Of a stretch of DNA of 64,000 bases, positions 10,068-19,283 are shown piece after piece. Every line of letters starts with the position of its first letter. The first letter of the stretch is position 1. Made by a program: the position numbers and the translations under genes. Source of the stretch: JAWXBA01 sp048499805 (lineage in GTDB: Bacteria > Gemmatimonadota > Gemmatimonadetes > Gemmatimonadales > GWC2-71-9); assembly GCA_048499805.1 (NCBI GenBank), contig JASNZF010000007.1:1-64000 (forward strand), given 5' to 3'. The notes under the pieces were generated by a model. That model worked only from the letters and a program-made list of their open reading frames with translations. It was not told the origin of the DNA and did no database searches.

Positions 10068-11215
10068 GAGGTTGCGGCTCCCGGCATGGCCCGGGCCCGG
10101 ATCATCTCCAGGAACTCCGCAAAATGTGGATAAGCATCGTGCGGCCCTGGCGACGCCTCCGGGTGGTATTGCACCGCAAAAACCGGAAGTGCTTTGTGGC
10201 GAATACCTTCCACCGTTCCATCGTTCAAATTGAGGTGGGTGACCCGCAGATCCGGGGCTCCCGGCACCCCGTCCGGCCCGCCCTTGAGAGCAAAACCGTG
10301 GTTCTGCGAGGTGATCAGCACCCGTCCGGTGGCCTCGTCGCGCACCGGATGGTTGCCACCCCGGTGTCCATAGGGGAGCTTGACGGTCTCGCCCCCAAAG
10401 GCCAGCCCAAGGAGCTGGTGGCCCAGGCAGATGCCGAAGGTGGGGATCCCCCCCTCCGCCAGCGCCCGGATCGTGGCGGGGGCATAGGCGACCGCCTCGG
10501 GGTCGCCGGGGCCATTCGACAGGAAGAGCCCGTCCGGTTCCAGCGCCCGCACCGCCTCGACCGAGGTTTCGGCTGGCACGACGGTGACCCGACACCCGTG
10601 CTCGACCAGCATCTCCACGATGTTGCGCTTCATCCCGAAGTCATAGGCCACGACATGGGGCCCGGTTTCGCCGGCGGTGTAACTCCCGGCCACCGTTGCC
10701 TGGCTCGCCAGGTCCTGCCCCACCATCGAGGGCGAGGCGGCCAGCTCGGCCTTGAGCGCATCGGTCGGGGCGCTTCCTTCGGCGATCACCCCGCGCATCG
10801 CCCCTCGCTCGCGGAGGTGACGGGTCAGCCGCCGGGTGTCCACCCCCTCGATCGCGGGAATCCCGGCGGCGTCGAGCCAATCCGGCAGCGACCCGGTGCT
10901 GCGCCAGTTCGAGGGATTCCAGCACAACTCCCGCACCACCACGCCGCGCACCTGCGGCTGGCGCGACTCCATGTCGGCATCGTTGACCCCGTAGTTGCCG
11001 ATCATGGGGGCGGTCATCACCACGATCTGGCCCATGTAGCTGGGGTCGGTGAAGGTCTCCTGGTACCCGGCGAGATTGGTGGTGAAGACCACCTCGCCGT
11101 ACGACGGGGCAAAGGACCGGTGCGCGGTCCCGGCGAACCAGGTGCCATCCTCCAGCAACACAAAGGCGGGACGACCGGTTTCCCGATCGTCCCGCCAAGT
11201 GGGTGCAGTCGTCAT
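10064..11215 (-). CDS. carA: carbamoyl-phosphate synthase small (glutaminase) subunit
   Basis: Releases ammonia from glutamine for carbamoyl phosphate synthesis (pyrimidines, arginine). The 383-aa protein has the CarA N-terminal domain (LEDGTWFAGTAHRS, GYQETFTDPSY). Its class I amidotransferase domain has C263 in GICLGHQ plus H351 and E353 in QYHPEASPGPHD. ATG 11215 overlaps the secG stop by one base. The partner carB is not in the window. Confidence 0.95.
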   Translation of the reverse strand: MTTAPTWRDDRETGRPAFVLLEDGTWFAGTAHRSFAPSYGEVVFTTNLAGYQETFTDPSYMGQIVVMTAPMIGNYGVNDADMESRQPQVRGVVVRELCWNPSNWRSTGSLPDWLDAAGIPAIEGVDTRRLTRHLRERGAMRGVIAEGSAPTDALKAELAASPSMVGQDLASQATVAGSYTAGETGPHVVAYDFGMKRNIVEMLVEHGCRVTVVPAETSVEAVRALEPDGLFLSNGPGDPEAVAYAPATIRALAEGGIPTFGICLGHQLLGLAFGGETVKLPYGHRGGNHPVRDEATGRVLITSQNHGFALKGGPDGVPGAPDLRVTHLNLNDGTVEGIRHKALPVFAVQYHPEASPGPHDAYPHFAEFLEMIRARAMPGAATS

Positions 11216-11562
11216 CAGTTGCTGTCCGGGACGGCGGCGGGGGGAACCGGGACGGTCAGCGGGGAGGCCCCGGACTGGGGGACCGGGGTCGGCTGCTGCT
11301 GCAACTGCCGCTGGACGTCGGTCAACCCGGCGGTCCGGTTGGAGGCGACGAACGAGAGGATCAGGGCCAGGACCATGAAGGCGCCACCCAGCCACTTGGT
11401 CAGGGTCGTCAGCAGGGTGACCGCCTGCCGGCCCCCCATCACCATGTCGGTCGTGCCCCCACCCAGCGACGCGAGTCCCCCGCCTTGGCCGGCCTGGAGC
11501 AGGACGACGACGGAGAGGAAGATGGCATCGAAAATGAGGAGCGTGACAAGAAACGTGTACAT
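11215..11562 (-). CDS. secG: preprotein translocase subunit SecG
   Basis: SecG supports SecYEG-driven export. The 115-aa protein has two membrane helices, at about 3-23 and 56-75. Between them is the conserved loop LLQAGQGGGLASLGGGTTDMVMGGR. A Gln/Pro-rich hydrophilic tail follows. The gene has its own promoter-like sequence and is translationally coupled to carA. Confidence 0.93.
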   Translation of the reverse strand: MYTFLVTLLIFDAIFLSVVVLLQAGQGGGLASLGGGTTDMVMGGRQAVTLLTTLTKWLGGAFMVLALILSFVASNRTAGLTDVQRQLQQQPTPVPQSGASPLTVPVPPAAVPDSN

Positions 11563-11593
11563 GCCTGGTATCCCGGGTTTGGCCTAGCCTTAA

Positions 11594-11622
11594 AAGGTAG
11601 TGGGGAGGGGACACCCGGTCAA
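11594..11622 (-). promoter_or_regulatory. sigma70-type promoter for secG-carA
   Basis: TTGACC (11617-11622) and TACCTT (11594-11599) lie 17 nt apart on the minus strand, about 30 nt before the secG ATG and after the tpiA stop. Confidence 0.55.
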
Positions 11623-11642
11623 TCACGGCCAGGGGCCAAGGC

Positions 11643-12398
11643 TCAGCGGATGCCGTCCCCCGCAGCCACCAAGGCGGCCCAGCCAGCGGGATCAAGGCTC
11701 GCCCCCCCGACCAGGACGCCGTCGATCTCGGCCTGGGCAAGGAGCGCGGCGACGTTGCCGCTGTTGACCGACCCGCCATAGAGGATCCGGGCATCCGGCC
11801 GCCCTGCCTCCGCCAGCGCCGCCCGGAGCACCGCGTGCACCGCCGCGGCGTCCTCCGGGGTGGCATTCCGCCCGGTTCCGATGGCCCAGACCGGCTCGTA
11901 GGCCACCACCAGGGTCGCCAGCTGCTCCGGCCCCACCCCCTCGAGCGCCGCGCGCAGCTGCCGCAGCACCACCGCCTCGGTCGTCCCCTGCTCGCGCTCG
12001 GCGAGGAGTTCCCCGACACAGAGCACCGGCACCAGTCCGGCCTCCAGCGTCGCGCGGAGCTTTCGTCCGGTTTCCTCCTCCGACTCACCGAAGACGTGCC
12101 GCCGCTCCGAGTGCCCGATCAGGACCATTGTCGCCCCGGCCTCCTTCGCCAGGGGGATCGAGGTGGCCCCGGTGTACGCCCCCTTGGGTTCCCAATGGAC
12201 GTCCTGGACCCCGACCGCGATGGCGGGGCGGTCCGCCAGCGCCTGGGCCACGGCCTCGAGGGAGACCGCAGGCGGGAAGAAGGCCACCTGGTGCGGCCCG
12301 TCGGAGGGGCGATCTGCGAGGTAGAGCCGGAGGAATTCGCGGGCCGCCTGCGGGCCGAGGTGCATCTTCCAGTTGGCCGCGAAGAGCAGGGTGCGCAT
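11643..12398 (-). CDS. tpiA: triosephosphate isomerase
   Basis: Interconverts dihydroxyacetone phosphate and glyceraldehyde 3-phosphate. The 251-aa TIM barrel has the active-site Asn and Lys in AANWKMH, the electrophile His in LIGHSERR, the catalytic Glu in VAYEPVWAIGTG and the phosphate loop YGGSVNSGN. Its ATG overlaps the pgk stop by one base. It is third of a gap-pgk-tpiA glycolytic set. Confidence 0.96.
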   Translation of the reverse strand: MRTLLFAANWKMHLGPQAAREFLRLYLADRPSDGPHQVAFFPPAVSLEAVAQALADRPAIAVGVQDVHWEPKGAYTGATSIPLAKEAGATMVLIGHSERRHVFGESEEETGRKLRATLEAGLVPVLCVGELLAEREQGTTEAVVLRQLRAALEGVGPEQLATLVVAYEPVWAIGTGRNATPEDAAAVHAVLRAALAEAGRPDARILYGGSVNSGNVAALLAQAEIDGVLVGGASLDPAGWAALVAAGDGIR

Positions 12399-13588
12399 CA
12401 GGCATCATCCAGGGCGGCCACGCCGGGAAGGGTGTGGCCCTCGAGGAATTCCAGTGCCGCGCCTCCCCCGGTGGAGACGTGGCTGACCTGGTCGCTGAGG
12501 CCGGCCTTGGCCACCGCGGCGGCCGAGTCGCCGCCGCCGATCACCGTCACCGCCCCCCGGCGGGTGGCCTCGGCCATCGTCAGCGCGATGCCAAAGGTGC
12601 CCTGGTCGAACGGCGGCGTCTCGAAGACCCCCATCGGGCCGTTCCAGATCACCGTACCTGCCGCGACGATCTCCGCGCCGAAGGCCTTTACCGTGCGGGG
12701 ATCGATGTCGAAGATCGACCAGCCGGGCGGGACCTGCTCCCGGCGTACCGCCTGGGTCGTGATCCCCTCGCCAAGGACCGGCCCCACGATCGCACCGACG
12801 GGCAGCATGATCTTGTCGCCGGCGCGGGCGAGCAGGGCCGAGGCCATCTCGAGCCGGTCGTCCTCGACCAACGAGTTCCCGACCTCGAGCCCCATCGCCT
12901 TGAAGAAGGTGCAGGCCATGGCGCCGCCGATCAGGATCCGGTCCACCTTGGGCAGCAGCGCCTCGATCAGGTCGATCTTCCCCGAGATCTTGGCTCCCCC
13001 CAGCACCGCCACGAACGGACGCTTCGGCTGGTCGAGTGCCTCGCCGAGGAAGCGCAGCTCCTTCTCCATCAGGAACCCCGACACCGCCGGCTTGAGCAGG
13101 TGGGCGACCGCCTCGGTGCTGGCATGGGCCCGGTGGGCCGAACCGAAGGCGTCGTTGACGTAGAGATCGCCGAGGGCGGCAAGCTGGCGCGCAAAGGCGG
13201 GGTCGTTCGCCTCCTCGCCGGGGTGGAAGCGGGTGTTCTCGAGGACGGCCACCGCCCCCCGCGGCATCCGCCGTGTGGTGGCCACCGCCGCCTCGTCGAG
13301 GGTCTCGAGGAAGGTGACCGGCGCGCCGAGGATCTGCTCCAGCCGGTCCACGACCGGCCGGAGCGAGTACTTCGGGTCGGGGCCCCCCTTGGGGCGCCCG
13401 AAGTGCGAGCAGAGCACCACCCGGGCGCCGTGCTCGCGCAGGTGGGTGATCGTCGGCAGGGCGGCGCGGATCCGGGTGTCGTCTGTGACCTGCCCGGCCT
13501 GCACCGGGCAGTTGAAGTCCACCCGCACCAGCACCCGCTGCCCGTCGAGGCGGACCGCCTCCAGGGCGGCCAGGGAGCGCTTGGTCAA
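12398..13588 (-). CDS. pgk: phosphoglycerate kinase
   Basis: ATP-forming glycolytic kinase of 396 aa with the N-terminal VLVRVDFNCPV, the substrate site SHFGRPKGG, LENTRFHPGEE, the hinge region FVAVLGGAKISGK and the nucleotide site GGGDSAAAV. The TTG at 13588 shares TTGA with the gap stop and begins the family start MTKRSLAAL; upstream sequence in frame is gap read out of phase. Confidence 0.96.
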   Translation of the reverse strand: MTKRSLAALEAVRLDGQRVLVRVDFNCPVQAGQVTDDTRIRAALPTITHLREHGARVVLCSHFGRPKGGPDPKYSLRPVVDRLEQILGAPVTFLETLDEAAVATTRRMPRGAVAVLENTRFHPGEEANDPAFARQLAALGDLYVNDAFGSAHRAHASTEAVAHLLKPAVSGFLMEKELRFLGEALDQPKRPFVAVLGGAKISGKIDLIEALLPKVDRILIGGAMACTFFKAMGLEVGNSLVEDDRLEMASALLARAGDKIMLPVGAIVGPVLGEGITTQAVRREQVPPGWSIFDIDPRTVKAFGAEIVAAGTVIWNGPMGVFETPPFDQGTFGIALTMAEATRRGAVTVIGGGDSAAAVAKAGLSDQVSHVSTGGGAALEFLEGHTLPGVAALDDA

Positions 13589-14595
13589 GCCCGCGACCCC
13601 ATGTACCGCATCAGGTCCACGCAGCGGGCCGAGTAGCCCATCTCGTTGTCGTACCACGACGAGACGTGCACCATCGTGCCCTCGAGCACGTTGGTGGAGA
13701 GGGCATCCACGGTGCTGCTCATCAGGTTCCCGGTGTAGTCAATCGACACCAGCGGCTCGTCGCTCACGTCGAGCACGCCGCGCAGCGCGCCGGCTGCGGC
13801 GGCCTTGAAGGTCGCGTTGACCTCGGCGATGGTGGTCGCCTCCTCCACGATGCAAGTCAGGTCCACCAGGGAGACGTCGGCGGTCGGCACCCGCAGCGCC
13901 ACGCCGTCGATCTTGCCCTTCACTTCGGGGATCACCAGCGCCGTCGCCTTGGCCGCACCGGTGCTGGTGGGGATGATCGACATCGCGGCGGCCCGGGAGC
14001 GGCGGAGGTCCTTGTGCGGGAGGTCGAGGATCATCTGGTCGTTGGTGTACGCGTGGACCGTGGTCATGAACCCGCGCACGAAGCCGAACGACTCGCGGAT
14101 CACCTGGACGACCGGGACGAGGCAGTTGGTGGTGCAGCTGGCATTGGAGATCACGTGGTGCGCGGCGGGGTCGTACTTGGTGTGGTTGACCCCGTACACG
14201 ATCGTGATGTCCTCCTTCTTGGCGGGGGCCGAGATCACGACCTTGCCCGCGCCGGCGGTGAGGTGCTGGGCCGCCGCGTCCCGGTCGGTGAACCGCCCGG
14301 TGGACTCAAGGACGTAGTCCACGCCGAGCGCCTTCCAGGGGAGCTTTGCCGGGTCGCGCTCACTCAGGACCTTGACGGTACGGCCGTTGACGACCAGGCC
14401 GTCGGGCCCGGCCTCGACGGTGCCGGGAAACCGGCGGTGCACCGAGTCATACCGGAGCAGGTGTGCCAGGGTGGCCGTGTCGGTCAGGTCATTGACTGCG
14501 ACCAGCTCCAGGTCGTCCGCACCCATCTGCGTCATCGCCCGCACCACGTTGCGTCCGATCCGGCCGAAGCCGTTGATGGCAATCCGCTTGGTCAT
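13585..14595 (-). CDS. gap: type I glyceraldehyde-3-phosphate dehydrogenase
   Basis: Glycolytic enzyme of 336 aa. The NAD-binding motif INGFGRIGRNV is at the N terminus and the catalytic C154 sits in SNASCTTNCL. The conserved HAYTNDQ and SWYDNEMGYS segments are present. Asp at the end of strand 2 region (VAVNDLTD) favours NAD. It overlaps comF by ATGA and pgk by TTGA. Confidence 0.96.
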   Translation of the reverse strand: MTKRIAINGFGRIGRNVVRAMTQMGADDLELVAVNDLTDTATLAHLLRYDSVHRRFPGTVEAGPDGLVVNGRTVKVLSERDPAKLPWKALGVDYVLESTGRFTDRDAAAQHLTAGAGKVVISAPAKKEDITIVYGVNHTKYDPAAHHVISNASCTTNCLVPVVQVIRESFGFVRGFMTTVHAYTNDQMILDLPHKDLRRSRAAAMSIIPTSTGAAKATALVIPEVKGKIDGVALRVPTADVSLVDLTCIVEEATTIAEVNATFKAAAAGALRGVLDVSDEPLVSIDYTGNLMSSTVDALSTNVLEGTMVHVSSWYDNEMGYSARCVDLMRYMGSRA

Positions 14596-15353
14596 GTCCC
14601 GTCCTCGAAAGAGTCAATGGCAGTCAGGTCGTCGAGCGGGCGGCGCGCCCGCGCGAAGGTCACGGCGGCAACGGAGTGCGCGCCCCCGGCCAGGAGCGCC
14701 GTGGCGGCCTCGACCAGGGTGGCACCGGTGGTGAAGACGTCGTCCACCAGGACCAGGCGGCGGCCGCGCACGCCCGCCCCCGGCTGGAACGCCCCCGCCA
14801 GGTTGGCACGGCGAGCTTCCGGCGCGAGGCGTGTCTGGCTGGCGGTCTCCCGCCGCCGGACCAGGGCCGCCTCCGCGATCCGCACCCCCACCAGGGCGGC
14901 CAGTGGCCGCGCGATCGCCGTGCTCTGATTATAACCGCGGCTCCGCTGGCGGGCTGCCCCGAGCGGCACCGGAACGAGGGCGTCGATGCCGTGCAGCGGC
15001 TCCAGCCGCTGCATCGCCAGCGCCAGGCTCTCCCCCATCCGCCACCACCCCTCGTACTTGAGCAGGTGCACCGCCCGTCGGGCGCCGGGCCCGAGCCAGG
15101 CGGCACTCCGGACCGGCCCGAACGGGGCCGGCCAGCCGGGGCAGATCCGGCACTCGAGGCCGGCATCGCTGGGTTGCCCGCACCGGTCGCACCACGGCGC
15201 CGGGATCGCCTCCCAGCGTGAGCGGCAAATCCCGCAGGCCAGCACCTCGCCATCGCTGCGGGCCACCACCTCCCCGCAGAGCAGGCAGGCCGGCGGAAGG
15301 AGCCACCGCTCCAGCCCCGCTGCCGCGGCGGTCAGTTCAGCCCAGGCGGTCAC
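14592..15353 (-). CDS. ComF-family phosphoribosyltransferase-like protein
   Basis: The 253-aa protein has an N-terminal double zinc ribbon (CLLCG, CGICRSRW, CDRCG, CRIC within about residues 20-70). A phosphoribosyltransferase fold with the PRPP-binding motif LVDDVFTTGATL follows near residue 200. ComF proteins are linked to DNA uptake in competent bacteria, but many homologues lie in non-competence contexts such as this one. The GTG at 15353 overlaps aroE by 17 nt, and no shorter good start is visible. Confidence 0.85.
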   Translation of the reverse strand: MTAWAELTAAAAGLERWLLPPACLLCGEVVARSDGEVLACGICRSRWEAIPAPWCDRCGQPSDAGLECRICPGWPAPFGPVRSAAWLGPGARRAVHLLKYEGWWRMGESLALAMQRLEPLHGIDALVPVPLGAARQRSRGYNQSTAIARPLAALVGVRIAEAALVRRRETASQTRLAPEARRANLAGAFQPGAGVRGRRLVLVDDVFTTGATLVEAATALLAGGAHSVAAVTFARARRPLDDLTAIDSFEDGT

Positions 15354-16134
15354 GCAGGGCGGCCCGCATGATCTCGACCGGTGGGTCGATCTCCGGGAAC
15401 CAGTGCCGGAACGCCGCGACCCCCTGCCCCAGCAGCACCTCCCGCCCATCGGCCGCCCGGAGCCCCATGGCGCGAGCGGCGCGCACCAGCGGCGTCTCGC
15501 CCGGCGCGTAGACCAGGTCGAGCACCACCCGGACGCCGGGGTGATCGGCCAGTGACAGCGGGACCGGGTCGGTGCGCTGGAGTCCCAGCGGCGTGGCGTG
15601 GACGATGACGTCGCATTCCTCCGCCGCACAGGCGGCGACCCCCATGCCCCGGGCCACCTCGAGCAGCGCTGCCGCCCGCTCGGGGGCCCGGGACCGTACC
15701 GCCAGCCGGGCGCCCGCCCGCGCCGCCGCCTCCACCACCCCGCGTGCGCTCCCACCGGTCCCGCAGACCAGCCAGTCGCCTCCGGTCACCCCCAGGGTGG
15801 CCAGCCCCGCCGCGACCCCATCGGGGTCGGTATTCGCGCCGCAGAGCGCTCCGTCCCGATGCCAGAAGGTGTTGCAGGCCGCCCCGGCCGCGTCACCGGA
15901 TCCCGCCACCACGCCGGCGGCCACCGTCTTGTGGGGGATGGTGATGTTCCCCCCTCCCCCGGCCTCGGCGATCGCGGCCATCAGCGGACCGACCCGGGAG
16001 GCCTCGCAGGCCAGGGCCAGGTAGACCGCGTCGATCCCCAGCGCGCGGAAGGCGGCGTTGTGCATCGCGGGGCTGAGCGAGTGCGCCACCGGCTGCCCGA
16101 GCAGGGCGTAGAGTCGCGTGCCAGCGCCGATCAC
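15337..16134 (-). CDS. aroE: shikimate dehydrogenase
   Basis: NADPH-dependent reduction of 3-dehydroshikimate in aromatic amino acid synthesis. The 265-aa protein has GQPVAHSLSPAMHN, the catalytic Lys in NITIPHK, the partner Asp in GANTDPDG and the nucleotide loop GTGGSARGV. The NADPH strand carries R-S-R after AVRS, as in typical AroE. It overlaps the upstream phosphatase gene by 4 nt. Confidence 0.94.
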   Translation of the reverse strand: MIGAGTRLYALLGQPVAHSLSPAMHNAAFRALGIDAVYLALACEASRVGPLMAAIAEAGGGGNITIPHKTVAAGVVAGSGDAAGAACNTFWHRDGALCGANTDPDGVAAGLATLGVTGGDWLVCGTGGSARGVVEAAARAGARLAVRSRAPERAAALLEVARGMGVAACAAEECDVIVHATPLGLQRTDPVPLSLADHPGVRVVLDLVYAPGETPLVRAARAMGLRAADGREVLLGQGVAAFRHWFPEIDPPVEIMRAALRDRLG

Positions 16135-16592
16135 TCTTCCCGCTCCTGCGCCAGGCGGCGTACCACGTTGGCGACCAGCATCTCCAACTGGTCGAAGGTG
16201 CCACGATAGACATCGAGCCCTGCCCCGAACGGATCCTGCACCTCGATCGGACCCTCCTCGTCGGCGGCGTATCGGGTGAGCAGGTGGGTCTTGCCCTCCC
16301 CCCCCATGCCTTCCACCCGGGACCGGTGGCTGCGCGACATGGTCAGGATCACGTCGGCGTCGCGGATCAAGCGCGGCGTGAGTTGCCGCGCGCGGTGGCG
16401 TGAGAGATCCAGCCCCGCCTCGAGTGACACGAGGTAGGACCCCTCGGAGGCCGGCGCGCCCTCCAGCGCACCGGTGCCGGCCGAACCGACGGTGACATCG
16501 TCCCAGCCGCGCTCGTGCACCGCACGACGCAGCAGCGCCTCGGCCATCGGACTGCGGCAGGTGTTCCCCGAGCAGACGAAGAGGACGTTCAT
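16131..16592 (-). CDS. low-molecular-weight protein tyrosine/arginine phosphatase
   Basis: The 153-aa product has the LMW-PTP P-loop CSGNTCRSP (C7, C12, R13) and the general-acid Asp in VQDPFGAG. Its neighbour upstream is a Sua5/TsaC protein, the same pairing as Bacillus ywlC-ywlE, where YwlE is a protein-arginine phosphatase. The substrate here is therefore uncertain between phospho-Tyr and phospho-Arg. Start and stop both overlap neighbours by ATGA. Confidence 0.88.
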   Translation of the reverse strand: MNVLFVCSGNTCRSPMAEALLRRAVHERGWDDVTVGSAGTGALEGAPASEGSYLVSLEAGLDLSRHRARQLTPRLIRDADVILTMSRSHRSRVEGMGGEGKTHLLTRYAADEEGPIEVQDPFGAGLDVYRGTFDQLEMLVANVVRRLAQEREE

Positions 16593-17239
16593 GGCGCCAG
16601 TCTCCCGACCCGCCGACGCAGCTCGGCCCGGGGGATGGCGCCCTCGCGGATCATCAGCGGCAGGTTGGTGGTGCAGTCAACGAGGGTGGAGGGCGGGACA
16701 TTGCCGAGAACCCCGCCATCGAGCACCAGGAGGGAGCCATCGGCGACCGCGTCCGCGAAGAGGTCGAGCAGGCGCGCCGCGCCGGGCGCCGGGGGACCGC
16801 CCGGGCGGTTGGCAGAGGTCGAGGTCACCGGGTGGTCGAGCGCCCCGATCAGGCGCGCCATGCCGGCGTGACCGGTGTGGCGCACCGCAATCCCCCCCTC
16901 GGCACCACGCAGCGCATCGGGGAGCTGCCCCTCCCCTCCACGCAGCACTAGGGTCAGGGGACCGGGCCAGTACTCGTCGGACATCGCCCGGGCAGCGGCG
17001 GTGAACACCAGTCCCCACCGCTCCGCCATCAGGCGGCCCGAGACGAGCAGCAGGAAGGGCTTGCCGGGTGGCCTCCCCTTGAGGTGCGACAACAGCCGCA
17101 GCGGTTCCGGCGCCGGTGCCGACCCCAGGCCGTACACCGTCTCGGTGGGATAGGCGAGGAGCCGTCCCCCGGCGAGATGCTCCCGCACCGCCGGCACGGC
17201 AGCATCGACGTCCTGCGGACTCCGGAACGGCAGCATCAT
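16589..17239 (-). CDS. tsaC: L-threonylcarbamoyladenylate synthase (Sua5/YciO/YrdC family)
   Basis: Makes threonylcarbamoyl-AMP for the t6A37 modification of ANN-decoding tRNAs. The 216-aa product has YPTETVYGLGS, the KGRPPGKPFLLL loop with basic RNA/ATP-binding residues, YWPGPLTLVL and VTSTSANRPGG. It is the short form without the Sua5 C-terminal domain. The start is ATG 17239, sharing ATGA with ispD. Confidence 0.9.
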   Translation of the reverse strand: MMLPFRSPQDVDAAVPAVREHLAGGRLLAYPTETVYGLGSAPAPEPLRLLSHLKGRPPGKPFLLLVSGRLMAERWGLVFTAAARAMSDEYWPGPLTLVLRGGEGQLPDALRGAEGGIAVRHTGHAGMARLIGALDHPVTSTSANRPGGPPAPGAARLLDLFADAVADGSLLVLDGGVLGNVPPSTLVDCTTNLPLMIREGAIPRAELRRRVGRLAP

Positions 17240-17922
17240 CGCGTTCCCCCCAGGAGGAGGGCGGCGAGGGTGAAGTCCTCCGCGCTGGTGACCTTGAGGT
17301 TGCGGGGGCTGTCCGGCACGAGGCGCACCGCCCCGCCGGTCCGTTCCACGAGCATGGCGTCGTCGGTGTCGGCGGCCGACGGGTCGCGCGCGGCGAACGC
17401 CGCCTCGAGCATGGCGCGGGGAAACCCCTGCGGGGTCTGGGCGCGCCAGAGGCCGTCCCGGGGCACCGTGCGGCGAATCATCCCCTCCGCATCGGCCTCC
17501 TTGATCGTGTCGCTCACCGGAATCGCCGCGATGGCGCCCCGCCCCGCGCGCGCCTCGGCGATGATGGCATCGATGACGGCGGGATCGGGATTGGGCCGGG
17601 CCCCGTCGTGCACGAGGACCACCCCGGCACCAGCCGGGAGGGCACGCAGCCCGTTGGCGGTCGAGTCGGCGCGGGTGGCGCCACCAGCCGCCAGGAGCAG
17701 GCACTCGCCAGCGAGCGGCGCCAGCCACGCGGGGGGCGCGGCGGCCTGGTCGGTCGGGAGCACGAGGACGACAGTGCCGACTGCGGGATGCCGCAGGAAG
17801 GGGCGCAGGGCGTGAAGCACGAGCGGGGCGCCGGCCACCTCCTGGAACTGCTTGGGCGTCGTCCCGCCGGCGCGCACCCCGCGCCCCGCTGCGACCACGA
17901 TCACCCCGACGTCAGGCGGCAA
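17236..17922 (-). CDS. ispD: 2-C-methyl-D-erythritol 4-phosphate cytidylyltransferase
   Basis: Third step of the MEP isoprenoid pathway. The 228-aa protein has the nucleotide loop AAGRGVRAGGTTPKQF, VLVHDGARP, the IPVSDTIK loop and the RTVPRDGLWRAQTPQGF substrate region with TDDAMLVE. It overlaps radA by 11 nt. No ispF is adjacent. Confidence 0.94.
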   Translation of the reverse strand: MPPDVGVIVVAAGRGVRAGGTTPKQFQEVAGAPLVLHALRPFLRHPAVGTVVLVLPTDQAAAPPAWLAPLAGECLLLAAGGATRADSTANGLRALPAGAGVVLVHDGARPNPDPAVIDAIIAEARAGRGAIAAIPVSDTIKEADAEGMIRRTVPRDGLWRAQTPQGFPRAMLEAAFAARDPSAADTDDAMLVERTGGAVRLVPDSPRNLKVTSAEDFTLAALLLGGTR

Positions 17923-19282
17923 GGTCCTTCACCAGTTGGCCGACATGATCGAGCCCGACATGCCGGATCCCCTCGACCCCCGCTCCCCCGCCGCGGGAAG
18001 AGCCGTAGGCGCGATGAAACCCCAGCCGGCTCGCCTCGCCGAGGCGGCGATCGAGCCCCGCGATCGGGCGGATCTCGCCGCCGAGCCCGATCTCGCCAAG
18101 ATAGATGGCGTCGGCGGGGGTGGCGCGGTTGTGCAGGCTGCTGAGCAAGGCCGCCGCCACCGCGAGGTCGGCGCCCGGTTCGGTGAGGCGGACCCCGGCG
18201 CTGACCTGGACGAAGACGTCGAGCTGGCCGAAGCTGGAGCCGCCGCGGCGCTCGAGCACCGCGAGGAGGACTGCCAGCCGCTTGGGATCGAGCCCGGTGG
18301 CGACCCGCTGCGGGGTACCGTAGCCGGAGGGCGCGGCCAGCGCCTGGACTTCGACCAGCACCGGCCGGGTGCCCTCCATCAGCGCGGTCACCGCGCTGCC
18401 CGCGTTCCCGGTGGCACGCGCCGCCAGGAAGACCGCCGACGGATTGGGCACCGCTACCAGGCCCCGCCCGGTCATCGAGAAGACGCCGAGTTCATCGACC
18501 GAGCCATAGCGGTTCTTGGTGGCGCGGAGGAGCCGGTAGTCGAGCGAAGCCTCGCCCTCGAAGTAGAGGACGGTGTCCACGATGTGCTCCAGGGTCTTGG
18601 GTCCGGCGATCCCGCCGCCCTTGGTCACGTGCCCGACCACGATCACGGCGGTGCCGCTGTCCTTGGCGAAGCGCATCAGGCGGGCGGCCGACTCGCGCAC
18701 CTGGCCCACGCTGCCGGGGGCGCTCTCGAGCAGGTCGGTGTAGACGGTCTGGATGGAGTCGAGCACGAGGACGTCGCAGCGGACCGCCCGAGCCAGCTCG
18801 AGGATCGCTTCGAGCCGGGTCTCGCCGGCCACCAGCACCGCCCCGGCGTCCTCCTCGAGGCGGTCGGCGCGGAGCCGCAGCTGCTCCACCGACTCCTCGC
18901 CACTGGCGTAGAGGGTCCGCCGTCCCGCCCCCTCGAGCCGGGCCGCCGCCTGGAGCAGCAGGGTGGACTTGCCGATCCCGGGCTCGCCGCCGATCAGGGT
19001 CATCGACCCCGGGACGAGTCCCCCCCCGAGGACGAAGTCCAGCTCCGGCAGGCCGGTGCCCCAGCGGAGCAGCCGGTCGGCAGTGACTTCCTCGAGCCGG
19101 CGGGCCCCCGCCGGCGGGGCCCCGGTGCCGGACCCGGGGCGACTGCGCGACGCCGGGGGCGCCACGGTGACCGGCTCCTCCGCGATGGTGTTCCACTCGC
19201 CGCACCCCTCGCAGCGGCCGGCCCACTTGGGGTGGTCGTGGCCGCAGTCGGCACAGCGATAGACCGAGCGCGGCCTGGCCAT
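17912..19282 (-). CDS. radA: DNA repair protein RadA
   Basis: Branch-migration ATPase in recombination. The 456-aa protein has an N-terminal C4 zinc finger (C10, C13, C24, C27), a RecA-like ATPase with Walker A GEPGIGKS at 99-106, the RadA-specific KNRYGS motif and a C-terminal Lon-like domain. It follows dnaB with a one-base gap. Confidence 0.95.
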   Translation of the reverse strand: MARPRSVYRCADCGHDHPKWAGRCEGCGEWNTIAEEPVTVAPPASRSRPGSGTGAPPAGARRLEEVTADRLLRWGTGLPELDFVLGGGLVPGSMTLIGGEPGIGKSTLLLQAAARLEGAGRRTLYASGEESVEQLRLRADRLEEDAGAVLVAGETRLEAILELARAVRCDVLVLDSIQTVYTDLLESAPGSVGQVRESAARLMRFAKDSGTAVIVVGHVTKGGGIAGPKTLEHIVDTVLYFEGEASLDYRLLRATKNRYGSVDELGVFSMTGRGLVAVPNPSAVFLAARATGNAGSAVTALMEGTRPVLVEVQALAAPSGYGTPQRVATGLDPKRLAVLLAVLERRGGSSFGQLDVFVQVSAGVRLTEPGADLAVAAALLSSLHNRATPADAIYLGEIGLGGEIRPIAGLDRRLGEASRLGFHRAYGSSRGGGAGVEGIRHVGLDHVGQLVKDLAA

Positions 19283-19283
19283 C